64,000 bases of DNA. Origin: Bacterioplanoides sp965200585. Its GTDB lineage: Bacteria > Pseudomonadota > Gammaproteobacteria > Pseudomonadales > Oceanobacteraceae. The notes beneath the pieces are model-generated. The model saw nothing but the letters and a program-made list of their open reading frames with translations. It was not told where the DNA came from and made no database searches. The position numbers and the translations under genes are program-made. Where the stretch lies: assembly GCF_965200585.1 (NCBI RefSeq), contig NZ_OZ241361.1. The stretch is one strand, 5' to 3'. Position 1 is the stretch's first letter, and each line of letters starts with the position of its first letter. Positions 49,871 to 59,498 of the stretch are shown here, one piece after another.

Positions 49871-50722
49871 CTATTTATCAATATTGGTGGGGAAAACTGC
49901 TGTTTGTTGTATGTTTCTAACCACTCTGTCTGAGTAAGTATAAGGCGCTGCGTCCAGTAATATATAACTCCGTTGCAAGACATTTTGTGTCGAGTCATTA
50001 AAAGATCGAGTTAGAATGGAAAATTTTAGCCCTGATACACGCTCCCAATTTACGACATTACTGGCGTTACGGTATTCTAACCCAGCAATTGTTGGGGCTG
50101 TTTCATTACCATTTGGACGATTGTCTTCGAGATAAAGAGCCTGCATCCCTTCGATCCCATTAGCGATGACCTGAGCAGCACTAAGCTGAATGCCAGTTGT
50201 ATGGTTATAGGTTGAGCAATATAGTACATCATCAAAGTCATCATCATTAATTGAGTTAATGTTTTGCTCTACCCAAAAAATATCTGCGACAACTGTACCA
50301 TCTGGTAAGCCAGATAAATCTGTGCCATCACAGGCGCTTGAATAGGTAGCGTCAGAAGCTGATGTGTCGATTGTTCTAAGTGTAACCACCTTATCACCAC
50401 CAGTAGTGGTTGAATTATCGTCATCAAAAGAACAGTTAGCATTTGGTGCCGGAGGTAGAATATTAGCAGCCGCACATGTGTCAGCGTAAGGTATTTCAAG
50501 ATTAGTTCCTTCACTGCTGTAGCCACCAATGCGAAATCGCTCCGTTAGCCAGCCAGCAATAAAACGGCCATTCTCGGTAGCCTCTGAGCTGCCTTCACTG
50601 TTGATAGCTGCGCGGTTACTACTTGCCATGATATTAATCAAAAATAAGGAGATAACGACACCTAAAGAAAGTGCAATCATCAATTCAATAAGTGATAGCC
50701 CGTTCTGATGTTTAATATTCAT
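49871..50722 (-). CDS. pilW: Minor pilin PilW
   Basis: A 283-residue minor pilin with prepilin cleavage at 'QNG|LSLIELMIAL' (Glu +5). The large C-terminal domain contains Cys pairs ('DTCAAANILPPAPNANC', 'SSACDG') and many Asp/Asn residues. Its ATG overlaps pilV by four bases (ATGA). It is needed with PilV, PilX and FimU for pilus initiation in Pseudomonas. 'LTERFRIGGYSSEG' is typical of the family. Confidence 0.88.
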   Translation of the reverse strand: MNIKHQNGLSLIELMIALSLGVVISLFLINIMASSNRAAINSEGSSEATENGRFIAGWLTERFRIGGYSSEGTNLEIPYADTCAAANILPPAPNANCSFDDDNSTTTGGDKVVTLRTIDTSASDATYSSACDGTDLSGLPDGTVVADIFWVEQNINSINDDDFDDVLYCSTYNHTTGIQLSAAQVIANGIEGMQALYLEDNRPNGNETAPTIAGLEYRNASNVVNWERVSGLKFSILTRSFNDSTQNVLQRSYILLDAAPYTYSDRVVRNIQQTAVFPTNIDK

Positions 50723-51318
50723 GGTATAAAAACCGTCGTTAGAGATGCTTTATAAGTGATCGTGCTGTTGTTGCTTGAACCCGTCAGGTTTTCATCCGTG
50801 ATGTAGACTTTGGTGCCGTCGGCATTTTCGGCTTCTGTACGCGAATCCCACTTCAGTGTGAGTGTGGTTTCATTATTATTTGCGGAGTCCACTACAACAG
50901 TTAACTCTGGATTGGCAATAGCGGTAGCAGGGGATGACTTGGTGACATCACTCCCGGCTACGATTGAATTCATATCACACAATGATTCATACAAATCCCA
51001 AGTCGCCATCTCTGAGCCATTACAACTTACTGCGTTAACTACACTGTTTCCATTATGATAGGGGGAGCAAACCCGTGTGGGAGCCGAATTGCAGACATTA
51101 GCCTGATTTCCATCATAATTAGCTGCTGCTGCTGCATTTAAATGAATGCGATTGGTTAAATCTTCCAGTAACCAGATAGCCTGGGAGCGATTTCCTGAGT
51201 CATTAACTGCTCTGTGTGTTTGCACTTGCAAGGTGCTTAATCCAACAATACCAATGATACTGATGGCCAGTGTGACTAAAATCTCAATTAAAGTAATACC
51301 TTTCTGATTTAACTGCAT
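50719..51318 (-). CDS. pilV: Minor pilin PilV
   Basis: A 199-residue minor pilin; cleavage site 'QKG|ITLIEILVTLAISIIGIVGLSTLQ'. The start overlaps the fimU end by ten bases and the end overlaps pilW by four, so the three are translated together. 'GNRSQAIWLLEDLTNRI' is a conserved PilV segment. Four to five cysteines lie in the globular part. Confidence 0.88.
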   Translation of the reverse strand: MQLNQKGITLIEILVTLAISIIGIVGLSTLQVQTHRAVNDSGNRSQAIWLLEDLTNRIHLNAAAAANYDGNQANVCNSAPTRVCSPYHNGNSVVNAVSCNGSEMATWDLYESLCDMNSIVAGSDVTKSSPATAIANPELTVVVDSANNNETTLTLKWDSRTEAENADGTKVYITDENLTGSSNNSTITYKASLTTVFIP

Positions 51319-51761
51319 GTCGAATCACCTGTGCTGACCTGTCCGAGTGTTGTGGTCATAATTTTATAAACGTTGTTGCCACTACATTTGGGAACTTTTA
51401 TATCAATTGTAACGGCATTACTTGAGCGTCCATAACGATCAAATTGAATCTGGGGGTGGGTTGATGTAAATACATCTTTCAAGTCATCGAGTAATGTTTC
51501 TTTGATAATAACATTGTTGGAATCTCTGATTTGCCAGCCATTATCCCAGTCACCATTAACTGGAAGTATTGTGATTGTTTCATCCAGTGTATCTGCTTTT
51601 ATTCGAGCGCTACGAATATCCATAGTCAGGCGACTTTTCAGGCTAGCTGCTTGTTTATTGGTTAAATAAGTTGAAAAAGAGGGAACCGCAGTAGCGACTA
51701 ATATTGCCGCTACTGCAAGTACCACCATTAACTCAATTAAAGTAAACGCCTGTTGTCTCAT
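51309..51761 (-). CDS. fimU: Minor pilin FimU/GspH-like
   Basis: A 150-residue minor pilin from ATG 51761, which overlaps the pilY1 stop (ATGA); GGAAG lies just upstream, and an ATG four codons earlier is less likely. The prepilin site is 'RQQA|FTLIELMVVLAVAAILV': the residue before the cleavage point is Ala instead of the usual Gly. Its C-terminal domain contains two cysteines. The gene follows pilY1 rather than preceding it, contrary to the Pseudomonas order. Confidence 0.85.
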   Translation of the reverse strand: MRQQAFTLIELMVVLAVAAILVATAVPSFSTYLTNKQAASLKSRLTMDIRSARIKADTLDETITILPVNGDWDNGWQIRDSNNVIIKETLLDDLKDVFTSTHPQIQFDRYGRSSNAVTIDIKVPKCSGNNVYKIMTTTLGQVSTGDSTCS

Positions 51762-54700
51762 TGAACTTCCCATCGCAATACACCATAAGGTCTTATTGAA
51801 TCACCACCGAGGGATTCTCCACCATTCAAGCCACCTTCTTGTGATACTTCAACGGCGCCAGGAATCTGAGCTCCATCTGGTGAAGTTGGTTCTTGAGGCT
51901 CTCTGATTACTATCTCAAGCTCATCTTCAATAGAGTTAATGCTTTGATCTTGTGAAGTTAATGTAAAGTTTCCATCAAGTAGTAAGGTAAAGCGACGGGT
52001 TTGGCCACCTGATGGACTACACGTTGAAGCATTAGAAGAGCGAGGCTGGAATGATGAAAATGTAATGTTATTATTAAGAGTTATGCCTCGCGCTAAAACC
52101 TTTTCTCCGGCATCAGGTAATTCAAAATAAAAACCTTGGCGATTAATCTGGAAGTTGGTAAAACCATCTGCATTTGCAGATACCGTGCTCTTTGCTAAGT
52201 CACTGCGGCATACTGTATGAATTTTATAGCTGCCATCAGCTTCATTTTTCTCCAATTGTGTTTTGTCTGATGGGATACAGGTATTAGTGTAATTAATATT
52301 ATCCCAGGTAACACCAAGGTTCGATTTGGCAAGAAAGTCATACAAGACAAAAAAGTGATTCTGGATGTTTTTACCATTAGGAATGGCACGGTTTCCGGAG
52401 CCAATAGCTAGTTGGTATCGTGGTTCATATAACTCTGTTGAGTCCGATAGTGTGATGCCATAATTTACATAGGCGATATCAGGGCGGGAGAAAAAACGAG
52501 TAATGCCAGAACTTACCGCCAAATCAGCAATAATGCCTCCTTTGGCAAAGTTGCTCTTTGATGTTGCTTCTGGGTTAAAGTCGAAGCGTAAAATTTTCCC
52601 TGCAAGATCGGTCAAATACATTGTATCGTGGAAACCATCGCGATTATCATCGATCAGAGTCGGTCGATTAGGAATAGCATGGTCGAGCTTCAGTACATCA
52701 GATGCTTGCCACAGAACAGAGTTGGTTTCTGGATCGATAATATATACATCTTTACCTATAGAGTGAGAGCCTTCCAGAGTTGTACGTGATGTATCAGGCG
52801 CTGTGTCATAACCGCCCGAGATAACTAATACATCTTTGCTGCTGCCATTCGCATCTCGCCACTTAATTCTGGCTCGTAATGGTAAAGCCCAAGTCTGGCC
52901 TAAGTTTGCAAACTCACCAGCTCCCCCTTGAATATGATCAACCATAACGGGTTTATTTGGATCAGAAATATCGACAACATAATAATCTCTACCACCACGG
53001 CGCATTCCTAAGTAGAGATAAGCTTTTTCATTACTATCGACTTTAAGGTTGCCGTTAGTGTCTTTGTGCCATAAGTAAGGTGTCAGGTCGAGGCCATAAA
53101 TTTTAGATGGTCCTTCGTCATGATAAGCCGCAGCACTGGGTAATAAGTCTCTTGGAATAAATGCGTACCGTTCGCCTGGGTTTTCAAGTGATGGGTTGAA
53201 TGCGTGCAAAAAACCGGCATTTGTTGTAATAAATAACGTCCGCTCACCGGATGCATAATTAACAACCAGAGGCCTGCTATGTAATGGGTCAGCGATAGCT
53301 TTCAATTCATTACCTTCAGAATCTTTGTTTTTCAGGTAATTACTCAAACTGCTCAAGGAACTGCTGCTTTTAAACTCTCTTTGTTTAACGTTAGCGCTAT
53401 CAAATAAAACAATTGAGCTATTATCTGTACTAGTCGTATAAAGAGTCCGGTCTTTAATTCGACTGGCTATTCCTCCGGCTTCAATATCATTGCCATCAAC
53501 CTCTTCACTCCAAAAGCTATGTGATTTATCACTAAAGAACCCCGTATTGCTGTCAAAAATCCGCTTTCTAGCTTTATCAATAATAAAGCCACTACTATCA
53601 CGGGCATAACGTTTTACATTACCCGACCATGCAGCCCCTTTTGTTGGTTTAAAAACAGAGACATATACATCATTACCTACTTCCAGAGTATTATCCGTGC
53701 TTACTGCAACCTGTGGTGAAACGAAAGTGCTACCATTTTCTAACACGTTATTAATAGCATCTCCTAATGCGGTTTTTAAACTATTAAAATCATCTCCGGA
53801 GCCGAAACTGCCACCCCCTTGTTTTGCCATATTTTCGAGCAGAGTATTCAAATTGCTGTTGAACCCACCAATAGTATTCAAAATTATGTTTTGCTCATTA
53901 TTAAGAGATGAGCTGTGATCGGTATTATTGATCCAGAAAGCGAGCTTTTGGTGATGTTGGGGGTCGTTTTGGTTATTGATCGCCAATGTGGGGGTGACGC
54001 CAGCATTCACAAGGTTGTTGTAATTTGCCAGAATCGTTGCATCTTCATTTGTATCTGCACTGGATTCTCCATCGGTAAAAGCAATAATATGTGGTGCATC
54101 GCAGGTTTGTTTAAATGCTGTTTTGTATACACCAGGGGCTGCAAAAGTAGATGGTGTGCTTCTTTCATTAGTAGGCATCGGAATCCAATCAGTGCAAACA
54201 TCGTTTCTCCAACCTATGCCTGAAATGAACGCAAGTTCTAAGCGAGTACATGTTGCGCCGGATCTAAGGGTAAAACAGCCAGGAAGCCAAATTCTTTGAC
54301 TGTCACTAAAAACATTTGCGAAGGAGCTACACCCTACTGAAGGATCTGGGAATTTACTGTATAAGCTGGTGTCGCCACGCAGAAAACGCACAGCTTCTGA
54401 AATAGATTCTTTCAGTGGAGTACCGCCTGATGTAGGTAAAGCGTTAATCTCATTAATTAGTCTTTGTTGTGTTGTATCGTTATCTAGGGATAAAAATTCA
54501 GTTAATAAATAACCGCCATTATTTGAAATTGAGTCAAACCGCATTAACGCAATTTCAAGATCATCGAATTGTGGGTCTGAGATAACATCGCGTGCAACCT
54601 CTTGAACGACATCCATTCTTGTTTTACACGGTGAAACACTGCAGTCAGCATTGATTGCCATAGACCCCGATGTATCCATTAAAAACACGGCACGTTTGGT

Positions 54701-54802
54701 TGCTTCAACGCCGCTATCAAGTGCGGTGTATATATCGGTATCGTCCGCATAAGTATTAAAAGCGATCAGAAGCGCTGCCAATTTTATTAACTTATTCATC
54801 AT
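51758..54802 (-). CDS. pilY1: Type IV pilus tip adhesin PilY1
   Basis: A 1,014-residue tip protein from ATG 54802 (GGAGG upstream). Signal peptide; von Willebrand A-like region with the metal site 'DTSGSM' (Asp-43) and a disulfide-rich loop; then a C-terminal PilC-type beta-propeller ('RPLVVNYASGERTLFITTNAGFLHAFNP' in parts, 'MRRGGRDYYVVDI'). Two calcium-loop candidates are seen, 'DTNGNLKVDSNE' and 'DDNRDGFHDT'. PilY1 is involved in pilus extension, adhesion and surface sensing. The ORF is AT-rich compared with the flanking housekeeping genes. Its start overlaps the 123-residue gene upstream by 11 bases. Confidence 0.92.
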   Translation of the reverse strand: MMNKLIKLAALLIAFNTYADDTDIYTALDSGVEATKRAVFLMDTSGSMAINADCSVSPCKTRMDVVQEVARDVISDPQFDDLEIALMRFDSISNNGGYLLTEFLSLDNDTTQQRLINEINALPTSGGTPLKESISEAVRFLRGDTSLYSKFPDPSVGCSSFANVFSDSQRIWLPGCFTLRSGATCTRLELAFISGIGWRNDVCTDWIPMPTNERSTPSTFAAPGVYKTAFKQTCDAPHIIAFTDGESSADTNEDATILANYNNLVNAGVTPTLAINNQNDPQHHQKLAFWINNTDHSSSLNNEQNIILNTIGGFNSNLNTLLENMAKQGGGSFGSGDDFNSLKTALGDAINNVLENGSTFVSPQVAVSTDNTLEVGNDVYVSVFKPTKGAAWSGNVKRYARDSSGFIIDKARKRIFDSNTGFFSDKSHSFWSEEVDGNDIEAGGIASRIKDRTLYTTSTDNSSIVLFDSANVKQREFKSSSSLSSLSNYLKNKDSEGNELKAIADPLHSRPLVVNYASGERTLFITTNAGFLHAFNPSLENPGERYAFIPRDLLPSAAAYHDEGPSKIYGLDLTPYLWHKDTNGNLKVDSNEKAYLYLGMRRGGRDYYVVDISDPNKPVMVDHIQGGAGEFANLGQTWALPLRARIKWRDANGSSKDVLVISGGYDTAPDTSRTTLEGSHSIGKDVYIIDPETNSVLWQASDVLKLDHAIPNRPTLIDDNRDGFHDTMYLTDLAGKILRFDFNPEATSKSNFAKGGIIADLAVSSGITRFFSRPDIAYVNYGITLSDSTELYEPRYQLAIGSGNRAIPNGKNIQNHFFVLYDFLAKSNLGVTWDNINYTNTCIPSDKTQLEKNEADGSYKIHTVCRSDLAKSTVSANADGFTNFQINRQGFYFELPDAGEKVLARGITLNNNITFSSFQPRSSNASTCSPSGGQTRRFTLLLDGNFTLTSQDQSINSIEDELEIVIREPQEPTSPDGAQIPGAVEVSQEGGLNGGESLGGDSIRPYGVLRWEVQ

Positions 54803-55163
54803 TATTGCCTCCAGATGCTTTTGGTGGTTGAATATCAAAAGGGCCTTCAATATTGCCGAAATTAATGTAATAGACCTTTCCGGTTTCTTCGCCTAGCCCT
54901 AAATAGGTTGTCGAATGACTCCGATTTAATAATAGAGTTAAGGCTTGTTTCCTGGTAATTTGATCAGCGTATTCACGCAACTTAATATTTTTAGCATTGA
55001 TATGCCATTTAGCTTCACACTCAGGGCATAAACGGAACTGAGTTTTCTGTTGCCCAAGAGAGAGTAAATCTTGTCCCGGAATACTATGCCCCATAATGCG
55101 CTCAGCGTATGTGTTTATGCTGAAAAAAGCTGAGACTAGTATAATCAATAATTTAGAAGTCAT
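54792..55163 (-). CDS. Periplasmic CxxC protein between pilX and pilY1, unknown
   Basis: A 123-residue secreted protein: signal peptide ('LLIILVSAFFSINTYA'), then 'FRLCPECEAKWHI' with a CxxC pair, a helical segment and 'YINFGNIEGPFDIQPP' at the end. It begins one base after the pilX stop and overlaps the pilY1 start. The Pseudomonas operon has no gene here (pilY2 lies after pilY1 and is of similar size, but I see no clear similarity). The CxxC could bind metal or catalyse disulfide exchange, perhaps helping to fold the Cys-rich PilY1. Function inferred from position only. Confidence 0.65.
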   Translation of the reverse strand: MTSKLLIILVSAFFSINTYAERIMGHSIPGQDLLSLGQQKTQFRLCPECEAKWHINAKNIKLREYADQITRKQALTLLLNRSHSTTYLGLGEETGKVYYINFGNIEGPFDIQPPKASGGNNDE

Positions 55164-55164
55164 A

Positions 55165-55740
55165 TTAATTATCCTGTGAAGTTGAAGTAGTAAAGCGACG
55201 ATACGCCATGGCTTGTGTTGAACTTAAGCGGGAGGTTGAGGCTGTGGTGGTATTAATGAAAATCAGGTTAGAGTTGCTAACATGGACAGAGCTACCAGTC
55301 TCGGGTTGGCCAGTACTACCTGGTAGTTGCTCAATATGTAATGTATTACTATCGACAGTAATGCCTTTATTTAATGATGGTGGATTAAGAAGCCGTGTTC
55401 CATCAGCACCTGAGGTTGGATCCATGGTGATTTTGGCAAGGTCACTGTCAGTGGCGCCAGTTTGACTAGCTGCTCTGTATTGAACTGCTAGCGGATCTAG
55501 AGCCCTTACAACCAGACTGCGGTCTTCGATATTGCGGCGAATGCTGATCAGCGGACTGTGTGTGGTTTTAAAGGTTTGCTGCTGCGTCTGCATGTTACTG
55601 ATCATACGCAGTTGTCCGGATGAGCGTTCCATAACAACAACGGCACCGATGGTAATGGCCGTCAGAATCACCAGGCTGACAATCAAGGCTGACCCTGATT
55701 GTTTCCGGGAAGTAATGGGAAGTTTAGAATAATATGTCAT
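55165..55740 (-). CDS. pilX: Minor pilin PilX-like
   Basis: A 191-residue minor-pilin-like protein: 'RKQSG|SALIVSLVILTAITIGAVVVMERSS' is the PilX-type N-terminus (Gly at -1, no canonical Glu at +5). The remaining part is rich in Ser/Thr and contains no cysteine. The PilX family works with PilV, PilW and FimU to form the initiation complex at the pilus tip. It precedes pilY1 with one small gene in between and is separated from fimT by 113 bases containing an imperfect hairpin (55,810-55,837). Confidence 0.78.
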   Translation of the reverse strand: MTYYSKLPITSRKQSGSALIVSLVILTAITIGAVVVMERSSGQLRMISNMQTQQQTFKTTHSPLISIRRNIEDRSLVVRALDPLAVQYRAASQTGATDSDLAKITMDPTSGADGTRLLNPPSLNKGITVDSNTLHIEQLPGSTGQPETGSSVHVSNSNLIFINTTTASTSRLSSTQAMAYRRFTTSTSQDN

Positions 55741-55853
55741 TGAGTCACTGACCTCAGATATCTGATTACCTCAGTTGTACCATAAGCCACTGATTCCAAA
55801 GTACCAGTACTGCCGGATAAATGGTTTTATCTGGCAGAAATACGGTGCTTGCG

Positions 55854-56399
55854 CTATTTAGGGCAGGGAATGTCTTGATTTGAGGCGTTTTCAGCGATGT
55901 GATTATTGTTGTTGTCTTCCCCTGGGCGAATACGGCCAACCCGGGAGAGAATAAAGGCATATGAAATAGGTGGTGTGGTGCTGGCACAGTATGAAAGCGT
56001 TCCGGTTGTGCTGAATCCGGTTGGAAAGTAGATCAGTGCCGAGCGCTGGAAGTTCCGGCTGGCAATTGTCGCCGGGAGTGGTTTGATTCGGGTATGAACC
56101 TCTTCGAGCGGATCGAGTTTCTGGTCCCTATTAGTGTCACTGAACAGCGTAAGCTCCTGATTCCATGCTCGTTGGCACGACCCGTTTGTATCCAGCGGGC
56201 ACAGAACAATGTTCTGTTTTTCCAGAGTTGCTATGTTTCTCGCATAGGACAAAACCCGGCGCAGTTGTTTGATATCGCTACGGGCCTTGGTGTTTTCAAT
56301 ATAGCTGCCAAACGAAGTGGCCGATGTCATTAAGATCCCGACAACTGAGAGCGTCACCAACAACTCAACCAGCGTGAGTGCTTTTATTGAACCTTTCAT
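55854..56399 (-). CDS. fimT: Pilin-like protein FimT (GspH family)
   Basis: A 181-residue pilin-like protein; 'IKA|LTLVELLVTLSVVGILMTS' gives a prepilin leader with Ala at -1. The GspH/FimT domain holds four cysteines ('VLCPLDTNGSCQRAW', 'LSYCAST', and a Cys at the end). FimT proteins in some bacteria bind DNA for uptake by type IV pili; here the basic surface residues could not be judged. It leads the cluster next to pilR. Confidence 0.85.
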   Translation of the reverse strand: MKGSIKALTLVELLVTLSVVGILMTSATSFGSYIENTKARSDIKQLRRVLSYARNIATLEKQNIVLCPLDTNGSCQRAWNQELTLFSDTNRDQKLDPLEEVHTRIKPLPATIASRNFQRSALIYFPTGFSTTGTLSYCASTTPPISYAFILSRVGRIRPGEDNNNNHIAENASNQDIPCPK

Positions 56400-56474
56400 A
56401 AACCATCCTTGGCTATTTTCTGTTCAATATATCCTTGCCTTTACCAGGCGGTCACTCAGCGGATGGTGTGAAAT

Positions 56475-57830
56475 TCAGTCGATGGCCAGCTTCTTACAGC
56501 GATAGCGCAGTGCCCGAAAGCTGATTCCGAGTTTTTCGGCCGCCGCAGTTTTATTCCAGCGGGTCGCCTCCAATGCCTGAGTGATTGCCAGGCGCTCGAT
56601 ATTTTCCAGGTAGGCTTCGAGGTTGTTGGTTTCAATCGTTAATTCACCACTGTTGTGGTGCGATTGAGTCATGGATGGACTTTGTTCTGACAGGCTCAGG
56701 TCATCAATGCTGATTAGCTCGCCTTCGGCCATGGTAAAGGCGCGTTGCAGTATATTCTCCAGTTCGCGGACATTCCCGGGGAAGCTATATTGTTGCAGCG
56801 CATCCGCCGCACGCGGCGATAAATCCACTTCTGGCATGCCCCACTCCTGAGCGTACTTGCGGATAAAATGACGTGTTAACAGCGGGATATCTTCCGGCCG
56901 TTCCGCCAGGCGTGGCACACATACCTGAATCACATTTAAGCGGAAGTACAGATCCTGGCGGAAAGCTTCCTGGTCGACCAGCGCCTGAAGGTCTTTGTGG
57001 CTGGCAGACACAATGCGTACATCAACGGCATCTTCGTGCTCGCTACCCACGGCACGCACAGCTTTTTCCTGAATCACCCGCAGCAGTTTGGCCTGCATAT
57101 CCAGTGGCAGCTCGGCAACTTCATCAAGAAATAACGTACCTCCCTGAGCAGCTTTAAAGAAGCCAGCTTTATCTGCGCTGGCACCTGTGAAAGCCCCCTT
57201 AATATGGCCAAAAAATTCACTTTCCATCAGGTCTTTTGGGATGGCACCACAGTTAACTGCAATAAACGGCTGATTAGCGCGCACACTCTGGTGGTGAATC
57301 AGACGGGCGACCAGCTCTTTACCAGTACCGGACTGGCCATGAATAAATACCGGTGCCTGGGTGCGGGCGACTTTGCGGATTTTATCTTTCAGTTGTGCCA
57401 TCACTGCCGAGTTGCCCAGCAACCCCTGGCTTGAAGGTACGGAATCGAGATTAGCCGGCACTTTGGTCAGTCGCAGTGCGGCCTGTACCAACTCCCGCAG
57501 ACGCACAATGTCAATCGGCTTGGCAACTAAGTCAAAGGCTCCGGCTTTTAAAGCATTAACTGCTAAGTCCATGCTGCCAAAGGCGGTAATCATAGCGATG
57601 GGCATGTCCGGATATTTGGCATTACACAATTCGATGATTTCCAGCCCGTTGCCATCCGGCAACTTCATATCGGTAATGCAAAAGTGATATGGCCGCTGTT
57701 GCAACAAAGCCAATGCTTCGCTGACGCTGCCTGCTTGATAGCATTCCATATCCATGCGTTGCAGGGTCAGGGCAATTAAATCGCGGATATCCGGTTCATC
57801 ATCAATGATGAGGGCGGTGTATTGGCTCAT
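56475..57830 (-). CDS. pilR: Sigma-54 response regulator PilR
   Basis: A 451-residue NtrC-type activator that turns on sigma-54-dependent pilin transcription. ATG 57830 follows GAGAAAC; a TTG four codons upstream is possible. Receiver domain (1-120: 'IIDDEPDIRD', Asp in 'CITDMKLPDGNG', 'VAKPIDI'), AAA+ domain (about 135-370: 'GQSGTGKELVARLIH', 'GAFTGA', 'FLDEVAELPLDMQAKLLRV') and Fis-type HTH ('NKTAAAEKLGISFRALRYRCKKL') are all present. Paired with pilS. Confidence 0.95.
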   Translation of the reverse strand: MSQYTALIIDDEPDIRDLIALTLQRMDMECYQAGSVSEALALLQQRPYHFCITDMKLPDGNGLEIIELCNAKYPDMPIAMITAFGSMDLAVNALKAGAFDLVAKPIDIVRLRELVQAALRLTKVPANLDSVPSSQGLLGNSAVMAQLKDKIRKVARTQAPVFIHGQSGTGKELVARLIHHQSVRANQPFIAVNCGAIPKDLMESEFFGHIKGAFTGASADKAGFFKAAQGGTLFLDEVAELPLDMQAKLLRVIQEKAVRAVGSEHEDAVDVRIVSASHKDLQALVDQEAFRQDLYFRLNVIQVCVPRLAERPEDIPLLTRHFIRKYAQEWGMPEVDLSPRAADALQQYSFPGNVRELENILQRAFTMAEGELISIDDLSLSEQSPSMTQSHHNSGELTIETNNLEAYLENIERLAITQALEATRWNKTAAAEKLGISFRALRYRCKKLAID

Positions 57831-57866
57831 ACCGTTTCTCAAGTCACTACTTCAAATGATTACTGA

Positions 57867-59402
57867 TTATATTGTTGTCTGTTCAGTCGGGCGTTGCGCC
57901 TGTATCTGAAAACAAGTGTGCTTTTGTTTTCGAATATACTGGATTGTGGCCTGATTGGCTTCACACAACTCGCGACAAAGATATAACCCCAAGCCGGTTC
58001 CATCATGTTCTGTGGTGTGAAACGGTTCAAAAAGATGCTTCTGTTGTGCTTCTGCTACGCCCGCGCCGTTATCAACAATGGCGAGCGTGACCTGGTTGCT
58101 GCTGACGTTAGCAACCAGCATCAGGCGAGCATGCTGGGGGTTATGCTGCAGTGCGTGGCGTAGCCCGTTGGCGCACAGGTTATGCAAAATCTGCTGTAGA
58201 TGATCCGGGTCGAAGGTGATCAGCCAATCATCATCGCATGCCAGCTTGATGCTGAAATGTTTGTCCTGATGTAGGCCGTGGAAGTGCTCAATAAAATGCT
58301 GCAACCAAGGGCGGAGCGGTAAATCTTCACGACAGGCCTGAGTACGGCGGGATAACTGTAAAATATCCTCAATGGTGCGATTAATGCGCATGCAGTGCTG
58401 CTCAACAATCTGAGTCAGTTTTTGTTCTGGTGCTTGCAGGTAGTCGGTTTCAGCGAGTAATTGCGCCGCTTGGCGTAAAGCACTGAGTGGGTTGCGGATT
58501 TCATGAGCAATGCTGGCGGTCAAGCGCCCGAGCGAAGCCAGCTTGATTTGTTGTGCTTCGGCGGCGATACGGCTGTTATCTTCCAGATAGATTAAATAGT
58601 CGCCGGATTCGGCACCGTCAATCGCAACCCGGTTGAGTATCAGACTGCTTTGTTGCTGCTGAATGACGGAGTTCGACGGTGCATTTTTTAATACTGCAGG
58701 CAAATCTTCTTCTTCGTGCAATTGAAACCATTGTGCGGCCTGCTGATTAAGCAGCAGTACTTTATGATGTCGATCACAGGCAATCACACCGTTTGGTAAT
58801 CCTAACAGTGCTTTTTTGCTGAAATGCTGCAGGCGGCGAATATGGGTTGCCTGTTTATCGGCCAGTGTCAGTGTGCTTTGCAGTCGTTGCGATAAAGCCT
58901 GAGTTAAGGCTGCCAGAGTAAAGAATAAAATCCCCTGCAGACCACTGCTGACAATACTCTGAGTCTCCAGGTCGGCCAGCAAAAACTGCTGGGTATAAAA
59001 TAATGCCAAACTGCTCCAGGCCGCGACACCAAAGCCGAGTACACCCGGTGCCAGCAAATTAGCAATCACCACCGGAATCAGAATCAGGCTGGCAAAACCC
59101 GAGTCACTGCCGCCACTGGCGTACATCATGGCTGATAACAGCACAACTTCGAGGAAGATATAACCAATAGCAATCTGGGGGTTAGGGTTGCGATTAGCGA
59201 AGGCAACAAAGGCAGCGGCAACAATGACATACACCGAAACAGTGATCAGTAATGTGGTGGGAGCATGGCCACCAATAATGGCATCAGCATGATCCAGGCC
59301 ATCAACAACGGTCAGGAATAACGCCAGAAATAATGAATAATGGCTGTAAAGCCGCAGTAAGCGTTGTCCTTTGACCAGAAATTCACTGGAAATCAGTCGC
59401 AT
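57867..59402 (-). CDS. pilS: Sensor histidine kinase PilS
   Basis: A 511-residue kinase from ATG 59402, with AAGGA six bases upstream; the longer frame (nine codons) lacks a site. Six membrane helices (about 20-190) are followed by a PAS-like region and the kinase core: H-box 'ASIAHEIRNPLSALRQAAQLL', N-box 'NLCANGLRHAL', G-boxes 'DNGAGV' and 'GTGLGLYLC'. In Pseudomonas PilS senses pilin subunits in the inner membrane and phosphorylates PilR. The first base region overlaps the leader of divergent nadE. Confidence 0.94.
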   Translation of the reverse strand: MRLISSEFLVKGQRLLRLYSHYSLFLALFLTVVDGLDHADAIIGGHAPTTLLITVSVYVIVAAAFVAFANRNPNPQIAIGYIFLEVVLLSAMMYASGGSDSGFASLILIPVVIANLLAPGVLGFGVAAWSSLALFYTQQFLLADLETQSIVSSGLQGILFFTLAALTQALSQRLQSTLTLADKQATHIRRLQHFSKKALLGLPNGVIACDRHHKVLLLNQQAAQWFQLHEEEDLPAVLKNAPSNSVIQQQQSSLILNRVAIDGAESGDYLIYLEDNSRIAAEAQQIKLASLGRLTASIAHEIRNPLSALRQAAQLLAETDYLQAPEQKLTQIVEQHCMRINRTIEDILQLSRRTQACREDLPLRPWLQHFIEHFHGLHQDKHFSIKLACDDDWLITFDPDHLQQILHNLCANGLRHALQHNPQHARLMLVANVSSNQVTLAIVDNGAGVAEAQQKHLFEPFHTTEHDGTGLGLYLCRELCEANQATIQYIRKQKHTCFQIQAQRPTEQTTI

Positions 59403-59498
59403 AGCGTCCTTCTTTGGTTTGCGTCGCACGGGGAATTTCCAGACAATACGCGCCCTGAACGATTTTCTCTAGCGAAACACTCTGTAAGAGCAACGTCT

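Noticed and set aside
59364..59498. Longer N-terminus for nadE
   Set aside because: The extension overlaps the pilS start, has no family counterpart, and ATG 59499 lies at the beginning of the nitrilase domain.
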